DNA from: Chelonoidis abingdonii
Lineage: Eukaryota > Chordata > Testudines > Testudinidae
Direction: 5' to 3'
NCBI RefSeq assembly: GCF_003597395.2
Contig: NC_133790.1
Coordinates: 24,662,200 to 24,726,199 of the forward strand
Length of the DNA stretch: 64,000 bases
Positions 22,650 to 33,799 of this stretch are shown here, piece after piece; the first letter of the stretch is position 1; the number at the start of each line of letters is the position of its first letter. Made by a program: the position numbers and the translations under genes. The notes below the pieces were generated by a model. The model was not told the origin of the DNA. It did not search any database and saw only the letters and a list, made by a program, of their open reading frames with translations.

Positions 22650-23024
22650 TTTCTGACTGTAAGCTGTCTGGGGCAGGGATCTCATCTCCCTATGTCTTAA
22701 AGTGCCTTGCACATCCGCGGTGAAGAATACATAATAACAGTAATCAACAGTTTTATCATGTGGACACCTGCTTTCTGAGAAATGGGCTGAGACCCACCAT
22801 ATAGTCACTGGACGGCAATAACTTTCTTTCACTTGTTCCTGACTCAAATAGGGTTTGAGGTGGTGTCCAACAAATGAAAGGCTCTTATTTTGCTCTGACT
22901 GACTTCAGTGGAGTTACTCCTGATTTCACTATGGCCAACCAGAAGCATTCAAAAAGCATCAGGCAAGCCCAGAAAAATCATGACAGTAAAGAAAAATAAT
23001 GCCTTTCATTTTACTTGCTTTCTG

Positions 23025-23215
23025 GTTTAGGGTGCAGTTGGATCACATTTTCAAGCTTTTCTCTGAAACCATGAGGGTTAGAAACCTCAATTTTTTAGCA
23101 TGAAAGCTGAGAGTCTTATTAGTCACATGACTCCAGGAGCTGGGACTTCAAGTAAAATGCCAAATATCCCAAGACTCGAGATCAAATTGCGAGAGTTGGC
23201 AACACTTTCTGTGTG
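23025..23215 (-). repeat. Dispersed repeat copy A (AGCTCCTGGAGTCATGTG family)
   Basis: CACATGACTCCAGGAGCT at 23124-23141 is the exact reverse complement of the block at 61908-61925; a diverged third copy lies near 52600. Family unnamed. Confidence 0.6.
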
Positions 23216-24229
23216 ACCGAGATCAGAATCCAGCCTGTAATTCACAGGTTCCATTATCAGTTCTTTAAACTACCCAGCCTCTTTGGGTTGGCACATTTTA
23301 AAGAGATGTCTTTAACCAGACCACCTCGCAATGTGTTTTCTTAAAATATAAACACCCTGATCAATTGATGCCAGGATTTCTGCACTCACGAGCAAACCCT
23401 ACACTCATCAACAAGTGTGCTGATGAGGTAATGAGGGTGGGGCGGATTGGAAGCAGGGAAGAGAATAAGATTAATGGAAAATAGATTTTATTCTCATGCT
23501 ACCAAGATAAACAGAGAGTTTAAAAAAAATAGGAGGAGGAGAGAAAGGGAAAATGCTGATACCATCGCTCTAAATTCTGAAAAGGTGATCAGTGAGTGTG
23601 TCGTTTTCAAGTGCATGACAGAGATTGTAAATCTACAACAAATTAATATGTGCTATATCCTTGTCCTTTCATTCAATTGTAGAATTGGCATTTGGTTTTC
23701 CACGGGAAGCATAAACAGGCCCACAGACATGCCCAGCTGTTGTGTACATGTCCCATTTGTGAAGACACCTGCCCCAACCACACACGTTGTAATGCAATGG
23801 GAAAACACACAAATACCATGCCCCTGTGCTCTCTGAGGGAAGGAACACACACTGTGCTTGGTCTGCAGGTAGACAGAATAAGAATCCAAGTACAAGCATG
23901 TATTAGGAACCCGATTCTGTTAGATGCTGGGTACCTTCCACTCCCAGTCTGAGTTGTGGGGACGCTGGCCAAGATCCTCAAAGATATTTAGGTTCCTAAC
24001 TCCCAGTGAAATCAGTAACCGATATCCCTTTGGAGATCTGGGCCTCAGCACCTTGCAGGAGTTGCTGTATGGAAAGTGCATGTTGGTTAGTGTGCAGCTG
24101 CATTATGGGGGGAAAGGTTTGCATTCTTCTGAAGCATCAGAGATTTCCAGAGGCAGGAGGCTGGAATGAATGAACTAGAGGGTTGATCTGCTGGCTAATT
24201 CTGTATTCCCATGGATGATATTATTATGT

Positions 24230-24330
24230 AGTACCATAGCCCCTCGGAGCCCTCGTCATGGACCAGGGCCCCATGGTGCTAGGTGCTGTACAAACACACA
24301 ACAAGAAGACAGGCCTTGCCCCACCCCAGG
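24230..24330 (-). repeat. MIR/L3-type 3' relic
   Basis: ACCAGGGCCCCATGGTGCTA followed by GGTGCTGTACAAACACACAA and GACAGGCCTTGCCCC. Confidence 0.5.
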
Positions 24331-25293
24331 ATACTGTTTTAGCAGTGTTTGATGTGAATTGTGTGCAGTGGTGGTGGTAGGATGGGTAATAAAGCCCTAG
24401 TGGGAGCTTAAAGTATCCACATTTTGAAAACACATCCCATTTGGTGCTTTCCTCAGGCCAAACATTGCTCTCTAAGGTATCTTTAGGATAAAAAGATCCT
24501 CTGGCAGGGATCCCAGAAAGGAGGAATGAATGCCACCATAGACACAGATACAGGTATCCTCTCTCTCCTTCCTTCGATAGGATTTCTGTTGTTCACCTCA
24601 AGGGGGGAGGAGTGGAGATTATGGCAAGGCAAGGGTTAAATAACTTTGCCTTGTGCCTGCTTTACTGCAAGATTCGGCAGAATGCTTCTAAAATAAGACT
24701 ACGGGTTTCATCCAGCCCTCTGATACGTGGGTGTGTATTGGTGTGTATCTTGCAAAGTCAGCTACGCTTCATCTTGCAAACCCAGGACTGAGTCCTATCA
24801 GGTGTTTATATATGGCTATATATGCATATTTCAGAAATGCTATGGACTGCTAGCTTGATTAAATGCATGAGAATTGAACCGAGTATTCAAACACTGCAAT
24901 CACACACTCATTTTGTGCACATAGCTCTCTAGTGAGAGACATCTGCACATTCACTTTTCATGCATAAACTAACAGTAATGACGATACCTTGTATTTCTAT
25001 AGGGCCTTTTATCCTCCAGGATCCTAAAGTGCTTTTCAAACTGTCTGTGCAGGAATCCCTTCCCTTGCCATTAAAATGCAGCCACTTCTGGGGTGGAAGG
25101 TGGCAGCCATTTAACAGAAACACAACAGTTTAGGACAGGAAGTGAAGAAGAATGTATCCATTTGAAATTGCAGGGGGGAATTAAAAGAATCAGGTTGTCC
25201 GTATCCAAGCTGGCCCTTGGCCTGGACGCTGCAGTTTACCATGCTACTCTTGTGGAAAGGGTCCTGGAATCTTTTATGACCACAATAGTCAGG

Positions 25294-25460
25294 ATTAGGA
25301 TTGCCACCTGTCCATGTTTTCCGAGGATCATCTCTTTTTTGAGGTAGCTGTTCCGGGAAAGGTAAGGGTGCTCAGTACACATCGCCAGCTGTCTGGGTCT
25401 AAAGGCTCAGGATCATCCTGGATGTCCCTTCTTTTGTACCTCCCAGGTGGCAACCCTAGT
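25294..25460. mobile_element. Short MITE with GGGTTGCCACCTG inverted ends
   Basis: Left ATTAGGATTGCCACCTG (25294-25310) and right CAGGTGGCAACCCTAGT (25444-25460) are inverted repeats with two mismatches. No target duplication found. 167 bp, noncoding. Confidence 0.6.
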
Positions 25461-26880
25461 CAAGATCTTAGTTGTACTTCACAGCTAAAACGCAGCCCCT
25501 CCAGCACTGCAGGTGCCCTCACATATAAGGTAGGGTGTGACTTTTGTTACATGTGTGTAGAGGGCCCAGCACAGAGACTAGGGCCTCCCTGCACTACCAC
25601 AACACAAATACATACTAATGCTGGCAGGAGTTCATATAAGGGGGTGTGCACTCCTGGCATGGTGTAGAGTCCTGCTCCATACAAGCCTCCTGAAGTGCAG
25701 CGTTTGGACAGGAAGAGGGATGCAGGTCATGGACACCTCTTATGCGGGGGGAACCCCTGCGGTCCTACCCCTCTGGGACCTGGCCTCTGGACTGCAACCC
25801 TCCTGTTTCCCAGCTGTGTTACCACGACAGGCCCAACTGTGTTTGGCACCTGGAAGCCCTTTTCCTTCGGGGAGCTTTGACCAGTAGCTAATTAAAGTGA
25901 CTCCAACAGCTTCTCCAAAACAAAGCACTATTTATTCACCCAAAGGTGCGTAGCTCACAGAGAGAACAGATAAAACAACAACAGGCCTGGACATGTGGAT
26001 TTTCCCTAAACTTTATACATTCCTTAAAAGTTTTGGGTAAGTTCCACCCAGCCCAGACCCCTGGCTCCTGACCTGGGAGAGAAAGACAGCCAGGCAGCAT
26101 CATCTCCAGCTGTTGCTGCCCGCTCAACCCCCTATTCCTCCTCCCTAGCTTGAGAGGTTCAGTGGCTCAATATCCACTTTGATTCCAGGTTCAAGGCTGG
26201 GAAGAATAAGCCTTGTTAGCCTTTATGGAGCCAGGCAAGTGGGCATTCCCCAATTAATAATTCTCCCATTGTTCCGTCAAGGACCCTTGGGTGCACTCTC
26301 TGACAGTGCCTTCTCCTGGCCATTGTTTCATTTCCTGTTTGTTTCCTCCTACCAGCCTCCTTTGATTTAACTCCTTGCAGCCAGGCAGGATAATATTAAA
26401 CAGGTAAACTGAGGGGCATATGATATTCATGGAACAAATACAGGGAACTCCCATGTTCTCTACAACAGCCGTGTGCGGGACTATGAGTGAAACTTCGTTC
26501 CACACTCGGGAGCGAGCTCCTCCGGCCGGACTGTGGCGGGAGGGTAGCACAGCACTGTTCTTCGCTATGCAGTTGTATTATGTGCAGATCTTCCATGCAA
26601 AGTGGATCTGCAACCACTTTTTAGTGTTACTTGCGTAGCAGTGGAGGGTGGGGGGAAAGGCAAGAGGTGTGAGACATGGAGCAGATGAGGTGGAGCGAGA
26701 AAGGTGGGCTTTTCTAGGGGGCAGGAGCTGCAGAGGAGAAGACTCTTTCCCCAACAACGTGGAGGGACAGAAGAGAGGGGCCTCGTAAAGAAGAAGGGCA
26801 AGACAAGGCCCTTGAGATAGGCTTTCTGTAGGTTTGCTTCAGCTTGGCATTAGCCATTGCTGTCACAACCCCTCTGTTTC
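25461..26880. other. Intron 1 stretch, unidentified, possibly retroelement-derived
   Basis: 25740-26400 has composition and phrases seen in dispersed sauropsid retroelement remnants, but no LTR boundaries, primer-binding site or coding motif could be found, so it is left unclassified. Confidence 0.3.
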
Positions 26881-26888
26881 CCATATAC

Positions 26889-27287
26889 CAGTGGTTCTTA
26901 ACCCAGGGTACGCATAACTCTGGGGGTATGCAGAGGTCTCCCAGGGGGTACGTCAACTCATCTAGATATTTGCGTAGTTTTACAGCAGGCTACAGAAAAA
27001 AGCAGTAGCAAAGTCAGTACAAATTAAGATGTCATACCATGACTTATTTATACTGCTCTATGTACTATACACTGAAATGTAAGCGGAATATTTATAGTCC
27101 AAGTGATGTGTTTTATAATGATATGGTATAAATGAAAGTGTCAGTAAAACTGTGCTGTGATACTTCTGTATTTATATGTCTGATTTTGCAAGCAAGTGGT
27201 TTTTAAGTGAGGTGAAACTTGCGGGTACGGGAGACAAATCAGCCGCCTGAAAGGGGGACAGTAGTCTGGAAAGGTTGAGAGCTGCTG
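26889..27287. mobile_element. hAT-type MITE with near-perfect 8-bp target duplication
   Basis: The left end is CAGTGGTTCTTAACCCAGGG; the right end, reverse-complemented, is CAGCAGCTCTCAACCTTTCC. Flanking 8-mers CCATATAC (26881-26888) and CCATACAC (27288-27295) differ at one base. The 399-bp AT-rich interior is noncoding. The CAGTGGTTCTCAACC class is a common non-autonomous hAT type. Confidence 0.85.
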
Positions 27288-27295
27288 CCATACAC

Positions 27296-29384
27296 CACAT
27301 TTATGAGGGTGATGGAAAAAGCCAGGCTCAAAGCCCCTTCAGCAAGGTGCTGAGTGAGGATGGAGAGCCTGCAGAAACACACGTGGCTCCCAGAGGGTTC
27401 ATAGAGCTTTATTCTCCATTGCCTTACACCTTGTGCTGTCATTTGAACCTCTGCAAAGCAGGTTTGAAATGCTACCAGGTTATGCTAATAAACGTGTTAT
27501 GCTTGCACGGGTCCCATTTTGTGCAAGTGCAAGCGCCATGTGTAGGGCAGTGGAGAGTCAGGCCCAGAGCATCTTGGATGGGCAGCTTTCAGGGTTAGCA
27601 ATAGAAGCCATGTAGCGCGCTGCACTTAGCAACACGAGGCCACGCTGACCCTTGTATCTGCAATGCTAATCAAGCAGGCAAGACAGTACTCGCACTCGAA
27701 AATACATCGAGACTAATTTTTTGCAGTCCCCGCAATGAAGGTTCTGGCAGAGGGAGGGTTCCCACTGCAAATGGACAGCCCCTCTGACACCTACTGTGTC
27801 TTATTCATCATATCTGTGCCTCTTCCTATCTCAGGGAGTCATCTTCACACTTTGACCTAGCCTGAATATTCCAGATGTTTGCCTGGTAACATCACTAGCT
27901 CCCTCTTTGTTCTGGAAGAGAGAGAGAGCAGCCTGGATGTTCGGTTTGTCCTTTCAAGAAGCTGGCAGCTCGGGAGGGTATTGTAGGGGGATCATTTATC
28001 ACTATAGTTGGTGTATAGCCTAACAGAAAAAATATGCATTCATTAAAATTTTACATGCAGCATGTGGCAACCACGGCCACCTCCAGCCATTACTGGAGAG
28101 CTATCAAAGGTGGATTACATTTCCATGGCATTTGCATAGTCTGACTAATCCAATACGAGGTTAATTTACTTTAGCCTTGTGCTCCTACAGGTGGTTTCTT
28201 TACAAATTTTTCCATGCACATTTTCTTTGATTCAACCCCCTGATCTTAATCTCCAAGCAGGTCAGGGCAGGGAAGCGGTTTCCAGTGCGGTTGACGTCAG
28301 TCCAGCTCCATAGATTAGCTGGCAGAGGGTGCTCTGAGAGAGGTGCAGCTGTTGTCCCTCTCCCTGGAGACCAGCTTTATCACCAATCTAGCCTGCTTAG
28401 TGTCTGTGCTCCGCTCAGGGTGTTCGCAGCAGCTGGTCCCATAATGCTGCACAGCCTTTTGCTGACAGGGTAATGTGCTGCTGCCAAGCCAGCTTCGCAG
28501 CACCGAAGGGCAGGCGCGTTGAAATGGCACCAGAACAACCTGGCCATGGTCACGGTACACCTCTAAGTGTGAGGAGGGAAACCTTGGCACAGCCTGCTCT
28601 CTGGGAAGGGGAATTCCCAGTGCAGGCAGGGAGGTGAGGGTGGAAATCCCCTTAACATTTCCAGTTGAGATGCCTGGGTAAAGTGGCTTACCACAGGAGG
28701 GGGCGCTCTCACCACAACAGCAGGCCTGGGAGAGAAAGGGGAACTCCGCTCTGCTGTACAGCAGGCAGGAGCTCTGTGGTCCCCACTAAGTTCATCTAAG
28801 AGCGGAGCAGAACTCAGCCCCCCAGCTGGATACAGAGAGTAGCACAAAAAGGGTGAAAGATTCATTCAGGGCTCCTGAAGCTGGAAGTCCCACGCGGTTT
28901 CTCCAGGCAGCCTTTTAAAACTTGATGGCAACAGAGCAATGTGACGCTTCTTGTTTTAATTATCATTAAGGGGCCAACGTGCTCCGATCCGCTGGATCCG
29001 TGAAAGCAGCGGTCTTACCTTTCAGCTCAGCATGTGTCTTGGTAGAATTATTCTTAGTCTCTATACCTTTGGCTTGTCAGGCCAGGGTTTATTCAGAGCA
29101 TTTTTGCTATGCATTTTTTTTTCCCCCTGCAGCTCAGAGGCCAGCTGCTCCTTATTAGCAAATGCTGATGAGGCAATAAGGCCTAATAATGAAAGTGACA
29201 CTGGCCTGGCAAACCTCTGGCAGCTGACTGTCAACTTCTGTAACTGATAAACATTTTGCCCATGCACTGGCACCTCTCCTTAACACTGAATCATACCTGC
29301 TTTGCACTTCTAGGGAACTTCTCTCCCAAGCATCGTAATGTGAATTACAAATATTAACGAAATTCTGACAACAGCGCTGGGGAG
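27296..29384. other. Intron 1 stretch with possible conserved noncoding blocks
   Basis: Non-repetitive AT-rich segments at about 27985-28240 (with an octamer ATTTGCAT near 28129), 28920-28975 (TTTTAATTATCATTAA) and 29085-29250 (CTCCTTATTAGCAAATGCTG) look enhancer-like. No coding exon recognised. Confidence 0.35.
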
Positions 29385-29625
29385 GGAAGGTAAGGTGGCA
29401 GGTATTATTCACATCATTTAACAGATGGGGAAACTGAGGCACAAGAGATGTTTAGGACCAGGTTTTCAAAGATATTTAGGCCCTTAAAATGCGACTCTTT
29501 TTGAAAATCTGACCCTTAGTGACTTGTGCAAGAACATGCAGTCAGTCAAATGGTTGGGAATAGAATCCAGAAGTTCTAACCCTCTCAGGTCCTTGCTCTA
29601 GCCAGTGGAATGAGTCAACTAGCAA
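29385..29625 (-). repeat. MIR-like SINE relic, minus, interrupted
   Basis: CATTTAACAGATGGGGAAAC then TGAGGCACAAGAGATG, and after an inserted segment (about 29457-29518, GGTTTTCAAAGATATTTAGG type) the MIR text resumes with AGTGACTTGTGCAAGAACAT and AATAGAATCCAGAAGTTCTA. The interruption resembles the foldback family at 23967. Confidence 0.65.
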
Positions 29626-31102
29626 TTTGTTTGCATCAATTTAATCTAATTGATCTACATAGTAGAATCTTAATTATTCAATTGTAATAATGGGGGAAGG
29701 GGTGAGGCACTTACTAGACATGTATTTGAGTTTAACTAAACTGATTTTAAGAACTGATCGCTTAAACGAGTGCCAACTCCTAATCTAGGGCCATTTAAAC
29801 TGGTTTAACTCTTCTTATGTTGATTTAGCTTGCTTCAGTAAGCTAAAAAGGTGTAAGGAGGGGTGAAACTAGTCCAAGGGCATCTACACAAGGGGTTTAA
29901 TTAGACAGGCCTCCCTGTAAGGCAAGGAATGGCATTGTGTCTAGGCAGCTCTCTGAACAGGGAAAGTTAGGAACCTGGTTATTGTAACAGAGCAGAGTAG
30001 CTTCACTATACAACTGGGTACGAGGAGTTTGAATGCGTCTGACCTCACCATAAATATCCAATACAAGCTAGCTGTATTATAGGGCTTGCTCCCACTCCTG
30101 CTGAAGTTGATGGCAAGACTTCCATTAACATCTGGGAGAAGAGGATCAGGCCCTTCCTTGGGGACTGTGTAAGGGAAAGTCTCCTTGGCACTGGACGGAG
30201 GGAGTAATAGTTCATGGAACACGCCTCCCGCCCTGCGATGCACTGTCATTTGGATCTCTGTCGTTTCCCGCTAATCTTCTTCCTCGGCCTCTTCTGAGCA
30301 GAAACTACCACACGAGTTACACTCCAGCTCCCCATCACGTTGTGCGGGGACTGAGAGCCCCGGGTGGGCAGAACGGAACAGAGCCAGCCTGTAGCAGTTC
30401 AGTAAACCTGAGCAATCACCCTGCCATGCTCTGGTGGCAGGTCATGGGAGATCCTTTTCCCCACCCTCTCAGGCTGGAGTTGGCTGAGCCTGATTTTGCT
30501 AAGGTGCTGAGCACCTGAAGTTCTCACTAACTTCCATGGGAGCTGGGGGTGCTCAGCACTTTGGAAGAATGAGGCCACGGATAAGTGGATGGGCCTTGCA
30601 CTATGTGTGCTTCGTGAGGGGCACTGTGGGGTGAGCAGGCAGCTGCAGCCTGCATCGACTGACTTTTCTGACCGGCCTCCAGGAGGCCCCCCTGGAGAAC
30701 TCACTGCAGTAATTTGGAGGTGAAAAGCCTAGAGAGCTGTGACCAGGACTTGATTGCAAAGCTGCTCGCTCACATTTGACCCAGCTGCCCCTCTGTCATG
30801 ATGGAGGGGTGAGTGGGCCAAACATGAGAGGTGCCAGGTCACAGTGTCCAAAGTGGGGAGCAAGACCCAGCTCCATGGGACAGGAGCTGCTGGTGGAGTG
30901 TGAGTATAGGGCAGGGTTGCTCTCCAACATCCTCTTCCCCACAACCCCTAGGACCTCCCCTCCACACCAGGCTGGGAGAAGTGTATGTTTGCCTGTTTAT
31001 GCATCCTTGGTTTCATGATTTCTGTGGGTGCAGCTGGAGTCAGGAGCCCCTGCTAAATCTGCTCCTGTGCCAGACATTAGGTTGTTGTCATCATGGTGGT
31101 GA
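29626..31102. other. Intron 1 stretch, palindromic motif copies only
   Basis: A GACTTCA-type palindrome lies at 30084-30150 (CTGAAGTTGATGGC, then CTTCCATTAACATCTGGGAG), and a foldback GGTGCTGAGCACC/GGGTGCTCAGCACTT at about 30510-30560. Nothing coding recognised. Confidence 0.4.
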
Positions 31103-31165
31103 GCTAACTTTGGGTCCAATGGTTAGAGTGCTCACTCAGGATGTGGGAGACCCTACTCTGCCTGA
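31103..31165 (+). repeat. tRNA-like SINE head fragment
   Basis: CCAATGGTTAGAGTGCTCAC then TCAGGATGTGGGAGACC matches the tRNA-derived head seen in both arms of the element at 35473. Confidence 0.6.
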
Positions 31166-31254
31166 TATAGCATGGCACCTTGATGGGTGGGAAGGCTTGC
31201 ATGCTTTGGTGATGCTGAGAGCTATGCTGACAGGACCACCCAAGGCAGATAGTT

Positions 31255-31387
31255 CAGAGTGGTAGTTCTGAGCCCGTGGGCTGCTTATGGCCCAATCAGC
31301 ACACAGCTGTGCCCCATGTGACATCCTCAGGGCCATACAGGCAGTATTGGCTGCGGGCCACAATGGTAAATAGGTTAAGAACCACTG
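31255..31387. mobile_element. Possible short hAT-type MITE
   Basis: The right end reads GGTTAAGAACCACTG, the complement of a CAGTGGTTCTTAACC end; the left end CAGAGTGGTAGTTCTGAGCCC is diverged. Target duplication not resolved. Confidence 0.5.
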
Positions 31388-32810
31388 GTTTGGAGGGTAG
31401 GAACCAGCCTGAAGGCAATCTACTGGCCCTCCTGGGAGAGGGTTGTGAGTCAGATTAACCTGTCCGTGTAAAAACGCTTTCTGTTTTGGTAACAACCTGG
31501 AGACAAGGCGTGTCTGTCATGGATTTGCAAATATTGCCATCAGGTGTGGAAAACCAGGATGGGCTGGTAGTACTGCCCAAGTAGCAAATCCGGCTGACAC
31601 CACCTGCTCTTAGCATGAGAAAGTCTTGTGGGTGCCTGCTGTGGATCAGCTCCCTGACACTACCAGCCTCTGGCCACACAACTGCGTTGCAGGCCTCTCT
31701 CTCCGGGCAGGCTAGTGAGTGGCACACACCAACCCCCCACGTCCTCTTTGTGTCTCTCTGGGATGCTGAGCCCGTGTTCCTCTGCACACTCACAGAACTC
31801 TCAGATCCACTATTCCCAAAGAAACAACACACTCCAGCTTGCAAGATTCAGTGCAGGATCCCCACTTTTCTTAACACACAGCCCTGAGATAGTGTAGTGT
31901 AGTTCAGTGAAAACAAGACAAAATCTATCATCACAGAACAGTGATTCAAGTGCTAGAGAGTAGGAATATTGGAAAGAAATAATTACATATAAAACAACGT
32001 AACCTGTTTTCTCGAGCCTAAACTTCCCTAACAAGGCATTTCCCTATCTCCTTCAGGCTAGCTTACTCCAAGTCCTTTTCCAAGCATTTTCAGGTAGGTT
32101 GGCTGAGATCCCATCTCATAAGATCAAGCCTGCTGGCTGCTTGTCCTCACAGATTGTAGGGTTCATCTGCACCCCAGATAGAGTTTCAAAAGTACATTTT
32201 CTTATTTCTAAACAGGAGAACCCCAGTGTTTTTGGTTTTTCCTGCAAGCTCTGCTATCTATTGGGCATCCACTGTGAACCATACAGTACTCAATTTGCAC
32301 ATGGCTAGCCAGAGAGAGAGAAGCATCTCTTCCTGACAGGAGTATGTGGATCACCTCTTGGTGACCTGCCTTAACTCACAGGCCTAGAAGAGAGGCAAGA
32401 ATTAAAGAAAAGATTTCAGCAAGAATGAGACCGCAATGGAAGAGCTATTCTGCAACAAGAATGTACGGATAAAGACAAGGAAGTTAAAAGATCAGCCAAA
32501 AGAGAGAAGAGAGGGTGGACGGAAAATAAAGCAAGAGAAGCAGAGGAGGCATACGCGAGAGGAGATTTAAAAATATGTTGTCTAGTATCTAAACAACTGA
32601 CATCCCAATTTTTTAACCATTGTAGCATTGTGAAGTCTTGAGATGGTACAATTTTATGACAGAGGAAGGACAAAGAGCCTATTGGATAGACATTTCCAGG
32701 CTGTGCCTACCCACTAACATGTACTGAGATCCTCTAACACACACTGAGAAATATGACGGAATAGTGGACTTGTATCATTAGAAGTAATTGCTACTGAGGA
32801 AGTAGCTAAG
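31388..32810. other. Intron 1 stretch, unidentified
   Basis: No exon or clear repeat. 31600-32400 is mildly AT-rich and may be old retroelement material, but no diagnostic motif is visible. Confidence 0.35.
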
Positions 32811-32988
32811 GCGTTGTCTACACTACACACCTTTAGCGACATGGCTACAGCCTTGCTCCTAAAAGCTATGTAGTGTGGCTGCTATCAGGGTTCACACTGG
32901 CAAAACTTTTGTCTTTGGGGTGTGTGTGCGTGTTTTACACCTCTGAAAGACAAAAGTTTTACCATTATTGCCAGTGTAGACATAATCT
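32811..32988. mobile_element. MITE-like element with TGTCTACACT/AGTGTAGACA ends
   Basis: Left GCGTTGTCTACACTACAC and right CCAGTGTAGACATAATC are inverted. Inside, ACAAAAGTTTT near 32950 mirrors AAAACTTTTGT near 32904. 178 bp, noncoding. Confidence 0.65.
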
Positions 32989-33790
32989 GAGGCTGTAAAC
33001 CAACTGAAGAGTGGTAAAGCACCAGGCTATGGCAAAGCAGATGCTTAGATGCAGTGGTGTGAGTAGAAATCATTTCTTGCCAGTACTGCACTCATGGGAT
33101 GGACACAAAGGGGTGGGGGGGGGGATATGACCTCCCCATGTGACCTTCCACGTGACTCCTCTCCACCCCACCCCAGCCCAGGGACCCCATGCTCACCCTG
33201 TCCTTTCTGACACTACACAAAAATCAACATGCTTAAATACTCACTTTCCCCCCAGATATGTAGTATTCAGTCTCTTTATATGGAATACGAGAGTTGGGTG
33301 AGGAACCATTTCAGCAGATGTATGACTTATTAAAAGAGAAATGTTAAGTAGAACTGTATCCTAAACTCCTTTATGCTACTGTACCCAAAACATTGTATTT
33401 CAATGGGGGATTCAACTTCCTTTATAGGAACAGACTCCTGAAACTCTTACAAGCCCACAAAAGTGGTCCATAGTCATGCAAATAGTCCTATTGTCTTCAA
33501 TGGGATTGATCAAATGATTAAGGGTTTACAGGATTAGGTTCCATGTTTGTAAATTGTTCTGGATGAAACTGATAATGCCTGAGCTGTCAGATCAGAAGGA
33601 GCTTCATTCGAATAAAATCTTTGTTTAAGTTTGTTAGCATATGTATTGTGCTGTTAAAGCCATATAAAGAATGAATGTCCTCCCTAGCCGTGTTCTGCTC
33701 CTTTAAGGAGCAGAGCGCAGCCCCGCCCCACCCCAAGTCTTTCCGGTTCCCCACACCAGCTACAAACCTCTCGCTGGTACTGTGTACTGG
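32989..33790. other. Intron 1 stretch
   Basis: Holds a G-run at 33112-33124 and a 9+9 palindrome CTGCTCCTTTAAGGAGCAG at 33695-33713. No gene. Confidence 0.4.
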
Positions 33791-33799
33791 AGGGTACCA

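Larger units (their letters stand above)
22650..25293. other. Intron 1 stretch with scattered repeats
   Basis: Includes a GACTTCA motif at about 22903, one copy of the AGCTCCTGGAGTCATGTG family (23025-23215), a foldback-like text near 23965-24055 and a MIR/L3-like relic at 24230-24330. No exon recognised. Confidence 0.4.

Noticed and set aside
23447..23836. 129-codon plus frame with a basic stretch (KKNRRRRERE)
   Set aside because: Low-complexity A/G-rich DNA produces the basic run; no domain or homologue recognised.
25740..26560. Possible LTR of an endogenous retroelement
   Set aside because: No paired LTRs, TG...CA ends, primer-binding site or polypurine tract could be placed.
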